The notes beneath the pieces were generated by a model. The model was not told the origin of the DNA, searched no databases, and saw only the letters and a list, made by a program, of their open reading frames with translations. This document shows, piece by piece, positions 59,772 to 64,000 of a stretch of DNA of 64,000 nt. Every line of letters starts with the position of its first letter. The first letter of the stretch is position 1. Made by a program: the position numbers and the translations under genes. The stretch lies in contig DASXJR010000031.1 of assembly GCA_036497285.1 (NCBI GenBank), positions 1-64,000 of the forward strand. The letters run 5' to 3'. Origin of the DNA: RYN-133 sp036497285. Its GTDB lineage: Bacteria; Actinomycetota; Actinomycetes; Mycobacteriales; Jatrophihabitantaceae.

Positions 59772-60416
59772 GTGCATCGCCCAAACCCCCGGGGCGCGCC
59801 ACGCCACGCGGTTTTCGTCGATGAGACCGGGCGGCGGATGCGACTCTCCCAGCATGTGTACCGAGTGTTCGTGGCCCTCGGTCTATCTGCGCTGACCCTG
59901 TTCGTGATCAGCGTGCTTGGTGGTGTCCCGCTGCCCGGGCTGAGTCGTCCGGTCCCGCTGCCGTCCCAGGAGCCGGCCCAGCCCCGTTTCGACGCGGCCG
60001 CACCTCCCGATCAGTTCCACGCCGCGCTCGCTGGGACGACACGATCCACGGCGACCCCTCCGGGCACCATCGCCGGATCGGCCGGTCCGTCGTCGGTGCG
60101 GATCACGAGTCGGCTCCCGCGTCCGGCGCTTTCGCTTGTGGCCGGTAGCGCGACGTCCGCGGCAGCCCCGATTACGCGTACCGGCAGCGCCCCCTCGAGT
60201 ACACCGGTCGCAGCCAGGCCGACCCGCACGACCGGCACGACTCCGACCCGGACGACCGGCGCGACTCCGACCCGCACGACCGGCGCGACTCCGACCCGGA
60301 CGACCGGCAACACACCGACCCGCACGACCGGTAACACACCGACCCCGGGCCGGCACACGACGCCGCCAGGCGCCCACCCGCATCCGACGCGTACGCATCC
60401 CGCTCCCGCCGCGTGA
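59772..60416 (+). CDS. Membrane protein with TPTRTTG repeat tail
   Basis: A 214-residue protein. A basic N-terminus with AVFVDETGRRMRL leads into one helix (VFVALGLSALTLFVISVLGG). The outer half is Ala/Thr/Pro-rich and ends in five 24-nt repeats that encode TPTRTTG(A/N/T) units, then PTPGRHTTPPGAHPHP. It resembles the small membrane partners I know beside deacetylase/glycosyltransferase fusions. The stop overlaps the next gene's GTG by 4 nt. The start is uncertain (GTG 59772, ATG 59754 or ATG 59838). Probably a wall-spanning linker or part of a glycan export complex. Confidence 0.7.
   Translation: MHRPNPRGAPRHAVFVDETGRRMRLSQHVYRVFVALGLSALTLFVISVLGGVPLPGLSRPVPLPSQEPAQPRFDAAAPPDQFHAALAGTTRSTATPPGTIAGSAGPSSVRITSRLPRPALSLVAGSATSAAAPITRTGSAPSSTPVAARPTRTTGTTPTRTTGATPTRTTGATPTRTTGNTPTRTTGNTPTPGRHTTPPGAHPHPTRTHPAPAA
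60219..60338 (+). repeat. Five tandem 24-bp coding repeats
   Basis: Five direct repeats of the unit CCGACCCGSACGACCGGYR plus 5 bases, each encoding eight residues (PTRTTG plus two). Units differ only at a few positions, mostly synonymous or Ala/Asn/Thr swaps, so recent expansion or contraction is likely. Confidence 0.8.
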
Positions 60417-62533
60417 TGGTGCGTGGTCGACGAGCGGGTAGGCACACCGCACGCCGCACACCGAAGCCGCGAGTGCACTGGATTGCACTCGCCGTCGCGA
60501 TTGCGATCGTCGTCGTGCTGGTATTCGTCGACGCGGTGACGCATTCGCCGGGTGGCGAGCAGCCGCATACGACCGTGACCGGCGCGGCGGCACCACCGCC
60601 GTCCAGCGTCGTTGACGGCGGACCGGTCGTCAGTTCCGGTGCCACCGCAGGCTACCGGCTGTCGCCACGGGTGGCGGCACTCACCTTCGACGACGGCCCG
60701 AGTCCGTACACAGCGCAGATTCTCGATGTCCTCGAACGGCAACACGTGCCGGCAACATTCTTCGTCATCGGCGCGAACATCGCCGGTCATGGCGACGAGT
60801 TGCGCCGGATGGTTGCCGACGGTGACGAGGTCGGCGTGCACACGTTCACTCACATCGATCTATCGGGCGTGTCCGCCTGGCGTGAGGAGATCGAACTCGA
60901 TACGACCCAACTCGCGATCGCCTCCGATACCGGCTATCTCACCGACCTGCTGCGCCTGCCGTTCTCGTCGCTCACTTCCGACATGACGGCCGGCCAATGG
61001 CAGGCGGTGCAGCGGGCGAGTGGTTACCGGACGGTGTTCGCCGACCTGGACACGAAGGACTGGGAGCGGCCCGGGGTCGGCCGAATAGTCGCCGCGGGAA
61101 CGCCGTCCCGGCGTCGGGGCGTTGTGATCATGCTGCACGACGGTGGCGGCGATCGCAGCCAGACTGTCGCGGCACTGAGCAGGTTGATCGACCGGCTGCG
61201 CGCACGCGGCTATCGCTTCGAAACCGTGTCGCACGCGATCGGCGTTCCGTCACCGTGGTCCCGGGCGACGACCGGTGACCGGTGGCGCGGGACGGTCGTG
61301 CTCGCCACCACAGTCCTGTCGCGCTGGCTGGTGACCGCGTTGGCCGTGCTGTTCTGGATCGCGGGTGCACTCGCGGTGTTGCGGACCATCGTGCTGCTCA
61401 TCTTCGCGCGGCGGCACGCGCGGCAGCCCACCGTCGCGAGCGGGACGGATCTGCCCGCGGTTTCGATCATCGTCCCCGCGTACAACGAAGGCGTCGGGAT
61501 CGCTGCCTGCGTACGGTCACTGGTGGCCAGTGACTACGCGGACTTCGAGGTCATCGTGGTCGACGACGGCTCGACCGACGACACCGCCGCGGTCGTCCGG
61601 GCCCTGGGCGAGTCCGGGGTGCGCGTGATCGTCCAGGCGAATGCCGGCAAGCCGGCCGCTCTGATGACCGGAATCGCCGCCGCCCGAAACGATGTCTTCG
61701 TCCTCGTCGACGGCGACACCGTGTTCGAGCCGCGAAGCCTTCGCGCACTGGTCGCGCCGATGCTCGACCCCCGCGTGGGAGCTGTCTCGGGGAACACCAA
61801 GGTGGGAAACCGGCGCCGCCTGCTCGGCAGGTGGCAGCACGTCGAGTACGTCATCGGCTTCAACCTCGACCGCCGCATGTTCGACGTCCTCGAATGCATG
61901 CCTACCGTGCCCGGTGCAATCGGCGCGTTCCGTCGAGAAACGATGGCCGACATCGGCGGCGTCACCGACCACACGCTCGCCGAGGACACAGACCTGACCA
62001 TGGCTGTATGCCGGGCCGGCTGGCGGGTCGTGTACGCCCCCGCCGCGAAGGCATGGACCGAGGCACCGAGCAGCATCGGCGCGCTGTGGCGCCAGCGCTA
62101 CCGCTGGTGCTACGGCACCTTGCAGGCTATGTGGAAACACCGCCACGCGATCATCGAGCACGGCTCGTCCGGCCGGCTCGGCCGCCGTGGACTGCCCTAT
62201 CTGATGACGTTCCAGGTCCTGCTGCCTCTGCTCGCACCGGTCGTCGACGCGGCAACGATCGCCGCGTTGTTCACCGGCCACGGGACACAACTCGTGATCG
62301 CCTGGCTGATCTTCCTAGGCGCTCAGATCGTCAGTGCGGTCTACGCGTTCCGACTCGACGGGGAGCGACTACGTGTCCTGTGGGTGCTCCCGCTGCAACA
62401 GATCGTCTACCGGCAACTGATGTACCTGGTGGTCGTCCAATCCGTCGCAAGCGCGATCTACGGCGTCCGCCTGCGCTGGCACAAACTCGACCGCACCGGC
62501 CAACTCGACGACGCACCCACGTTCGCGGCCTGA
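60413..62533 (+). CDS. Bifunctional polysaccharide deacetylase / family-2 glycosyltransferase
   Basis: A 706-residue membrane fusion. After one N-terminal helix, residues ~80-290 are a NodB-type deacetylase: AALTFDDGPSPYTAQIL (catalytic and metal Asp), EVGVHTFTHIDLS (H-x3-H metal ligands), and MLHDGGGDR (third motif). Residues ~345-590 are a processive GT2 domain: SIIVPAYNEGVGI, VVDDGSTDD, LVDGDT, AEDTDLTM and RQRYRW (Q-x-x-R-W). Helices in both flanks hold it in the membrane, with the deacetylase probably outside. It should make and partly deacetylate a beta-linked amino-sugar polymer such as poly-N-acetylglucosamine; the exact polymer is inferred. Confidence 0.92.
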   Translation: MMVRGRRAGRHTARRTPKPRVHWIALAVAIAIVVVLVFVDAVTHSPGGEQPHTTVTGAAAPPPSSVVDGGPVVSSGATAGYRLSPRVAALTFDDGPSPYTAQILDVLERQHVPATFFVIGANIAGHGDELRRMVADGDEVGVHTFTHIDLSGVSAWREEIELDTTQLAIASDTGYLTDLLRLPFSSLTSDMTAGQWQAVQRASGYRTVFADLDTKDWERPGVGRIVAAGTPSRRRGVVIMLHDGGGDRSQTVAALSRLIDRLRARGYRFETVSHAIGVPSPWSRATTGDRWRGTVVLATTVLSRWLVTALAVLFWIAGALAVLRTIVLLIFARRHARQPTVASGTDLPAVSIIVPAYNEGVGIAACVRSLVASDYADFEVIVVDDGSTDDTAAVVRALGESGVRVIVQANAGKPAALMTGIAAARNDVFVLVDGDTVFEPRSLRALVAPMLDPRVGAVSGNTKVGNRRRLLGRWQHVEYVIGFNLDRRMFDVLECMPTVPGAIGAFRRETMADIGGVTDHTLAEDTDLTMAVCRAGWRVVYAPAAKAWTEAPSSIGALWRQRYRWCYGTLQAMWKHRHAIIEHGSSGRLGRRGLPYLMTFQVLLPLLAPVVDAATIAALFTGHGTQLVIAWLIFLGAQIVSAVYAFRLDGERLRVLWVLPLQQIVYRQLMYLVVVQSVASAIYGVRLRWHKLDRTGQLDDAPTFAA

Positions 62534-62596
62534 ATCGAGCCAGCGGCGCGCGGTTTGGCGCCCGTTGGCCGAGCATGGACATGATCAGGCGTGTGA

Positions 62597-62896
62597 TCAC
62601 GCTGACTCGGTAAACGCACTCCCGCTTTTCGGGTGCAGTTCTCCGGAGTACACGAGGTCTTCGGCGACGTCGCGCAGTTTCCGGTTCTCGCACTGACTGG
62701 CCTTGACGAGAAAGTCGAAGGCGGTATCCGGCGAAATCTTGTGGCGTTCCACCAGGATGCCGACGGCCGTGCCGATTACTCGACTGGAGCGGAGCGCGAC
62801 TTCCAGGTTCGCGATCTTCGCCTCGGCAGCGGCTAGCGGGTCGTTGGCCTCGAACGCCGTAGGTGTGCGGGTCGAGTGGTGTTGTATGTCGGCCAT
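62597..62896 (-). CDS. Stand-alone ANTAR-domain RNA-binding protein
   Basis: A 99-residue protein: a short coiled helix (DPLAAAEAKIANLEVALRS) followed by the ANTAR core RVIGTAVGILVERHKISPD and TAFDFLVKASQCENRKLRDVAEDLV. ANTAR proteins bind paired hexaloop hairpins in mRNAs and stop termination. There is no receiver or GAF sensor part, so its activity must be set by level or by a partner. AGGGG precedes ATG 62896. Confidence 0.88.
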   Translation of the reverse strand: MADIQHHSTRTPTAFEANDPLAAAEAKIANLEVALRSSRVIGTAVGILVERHKISPDTAFDFLVKASQCENRKLRDVAEDLVYSGELHPKSGSAFTESA

Positions 62897-63029
62897 GGCT
62901 GACCGGCCCCTCCGGAAAACTCGGCGCAGCCAAGGACCGCCCATGGTTTGAACGGGGACTGCGTCACAGCGCCATTTACCCGGGCGACGCCCGGGAATAA
63001 CGCGGATCTGCTGCCCGTGTGGCCGAGCG

Positions 63030-63065
63030 GTTTCACCCGTCCGGCATGGGCCGGACGGGTGAAAC
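63030..63065 (-). terminator. Hairpin terminator of the secreted-protein gene
   Basis: A perfect 16-bp stem (63030-63045 with 63050-63065) with an ATGG loop, 7 nt past the stop codon at 63073 on the minus strand. The stem starts and ends in GTTT/AAAC. Confidence 0.78.
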
Positions 63066-63072
63066 GTAAAGG

Positions 63073-63696
63073 TCAGGTCAGGATGCCGATGATCCGATTC
63101 AGCAGGCTCGACAGGTTCAGCAGATTGCCCTGCGTCGGGGTGGTGTTGTCGAGCAGATGCGCGACCGCACAGAGCAGATTGCCAAGCAGGTTGCCCGATC
63201 CCGAATGCGCCGTGATGTCGAGGACTACGCGATTCAGATGTACGACAAGCCCGAGAAGGTTCAGGTCCAACGGGCCGAGAACCAGATGCAGGATCGTGCA
63301 GGTCGCCTGAGCTGCCATCGGGTTCGCGCCGGACGTGCGCGCGGTGTGCGCGCCGCTCGTATTGATCGGGAACACGACATCGTGGCGGACGGTTCGGCCG
63401 ACGAGCTGACCGTTGCTGCGCCGCAACGTAGTGGAGAGATCACCCTGGACCACCGTCTTGTGATTGCGCACATAGGAACGCAGCGGCGTGAAGTGCCCCG
63501 TCGCCCGGCCGTGCTTGCCGAACGACCCCATGAGGTGCGAGGCCCACGCGCCTTGGGCGGACGCGTGTGACGTGACTGCGTGCTGCGCTCTCGGCGCCGA
63601 CGACGCGGACGATGCGGGCACGACGATCGCCAGCGCAGACACGACCCCCGCGATGATCGCCACAGCGCTGATGAACAGCTTTCGATGCATGGACAT
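63073..63696 (-). CDS. Secreted protein of unknown function (actinobacterial)
   Basis: A 207-residue exported protein. Residues 1-34 form a signal peptide (KLFISAVAIIAGVVSALAIVVPASSASSA). The mature half begins with a Ser/Ala/His-rich section, then RATGHFTPLRSYVRNHKTVVQGDLSTTLR, and ends with a striking Leu/Asn-rich segment: CTILHLVLGPLDLNLLGLVVHL, ITAHSGSGNLLGNLLCAVAHLL, and LLNLSSLLNRIIGILT. I have seen this LDLNLLGL...GNLLGNLLC signature in many actinobacterial secreted proteins without known role. GAGGGGAG lies 10 nt before ATG 63696. Confidence 0.82.
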   Translation of the reverse strand: MSMHRKLFISAVAIIAGVVSALAIVVPASSASSAPRAQHAVTSHASAQGAWASHLMGSFGKHGRATGHFTPLRSYVRNHKTVVQGDLSTTLRRSNGQLVGRTVRHDVVFPINTSGAHTARTSGANPMAAQATCTILHLVLGPLDLNLLGLVVHLNRVVLDITAHSGSGNLLGNLLCAVAHLLDNTTPTQGNLLNLSSLLNRIIGILT

Positions 63697-64000
63697 GCGT
63701 AGAACTCCCCTCTGAGCTCGCCCCGACAAGCGAGCGAGTGGGCGTATGCCACCGGCTTGGACACCGCCGCAGAAGGGCTACCCGCCCGTGTCGGGCGAAT
63801 CACACAAATTGGGTGCAGAAGGTGTCGGCGACCGTCGGCGGGCAGATCAACCGACCCGTGGCGGGCGACCACGAGGTGAAGCTAGGACCGGAACCTTCTT
63901 CTCTTTCCGAAATGACAGGTCGCCCTGCGCGGGGAACACGGCGTGCGCAGCGATCAGGCGCTCACCTCCGGTGCGGGCTCATGCAACCTTTCGGCGACGG
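63697..64000. other. Right-edge non-coding stretch
   Basis: 304 bp with no convincing gene. It must hold the promoter of the minus-strand secreted protein. A short hairpin (CGCCCGTGTCGGGCG, about 63782-63796) is visible. The window ends before any new gene is clear. Confidence 0.4.

Overview
The window is high-GC DNA (by eye well above 65 percent) with actinobacterial hallmarks: a bldC-type regulator, a DUF3073 protein, the purS/purQ/purL arrangement of phosphoribosylformylglycinamidine synthase, DinB/mycothiol-type proteins, an ANTAR protein, many GTG/TTG starts, and many genes whose -10 box (TAnnnT) lies 6-8 nt from the start codon, so their mRNAs should be leaderless. I would place it in the class Actinomycetes; I cannot name the genus. 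It reads as chromosome, not plasmid or phage: core biosynthesis and a tRNA are present, and the only signs of decay are two gene remnants.

Layout. 0.1-4.9 kb: a truncated DUF664 remnant, a MarR-regulated drug exporter, an acyl-CoA synthetase and bldC. 5.3-14.0 kb: DUF3073, then a purine block on the minus strand (purC; purS-purQ-purL; a sterol-carrier/maleylpyruvate-isomerase-like gene; purF-purM), interrupted by a divergent MarR regulator. 14.1-20.2 kb: a small secreted peptide divergent from a LuxR-type regulator, a membrane-anchored hypothetical, an amidase, phosphoglucomutase and an MFS gene. 20.5-23.7 kb: an HNH remnant, another MFS exporter and a secreted BNR-repeat protein. 23.8-31.7 kb: a phenylacetate catabolism cluster (paaZABCDEK) divergent from paaI and a TetR regulator, with a PaaR-like operator between them.

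31.7-42.1 kb: a DinB protein, a secreted S53 peptidase, DUF2695, a TMEM175-like channel, a MarR/MFS pair, tRNA-Ser(UGA), a TIGR03086 protein, two translationally coupled MEDS proteins (one with STAS, one with a HATPase), and an ArsR-controlled SRPBCC/ArsR/DUF2182/DUF899 operon behind a promoter covered by twin operators. 42.2-44.3 kb: an NTF2-like protein and a degenerate HD-GYP-LuxR regulator. 44.4-55.5 kb: a membrane-lipid or cell-envelope neighbourhood: a methyltransferase, a CDP-alcohol phosphotransferase fused to a sulfatase-fold domain, another methyltransferase, a secreted EEP-family hydrolase, a third methyltransferase with SRPBCC, two flippase-like (LPG-synthase TM) proteins and a MOSC protein.

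55.6-59.5 kb: a tight minus-strand operon DUF929 - VKOR - CopC/CopD fusion - YcnI - a 49-residue peptide ending in four histidines. Its parts point to copper handling coupled to extracytoplasmic disulfide chemistry. 59.8-62.5 kb: a membrane protein with a TPTRTTG-repeat tail coupled to a deacetylase/glycosyltransferase-2 fusion for an exported polysaccharide. 62.6-63.7 kb: a stand-alone ANTAR protein and a secreted protein.

The best candidates for undescribed biology are the copper/thiol operon with its His-tail peptide, the phosphotransferase-sulfatase fusion between two methyltransferases, the degenerate HD-GYP-LuxR regulator, and the coupled MEDS pair.
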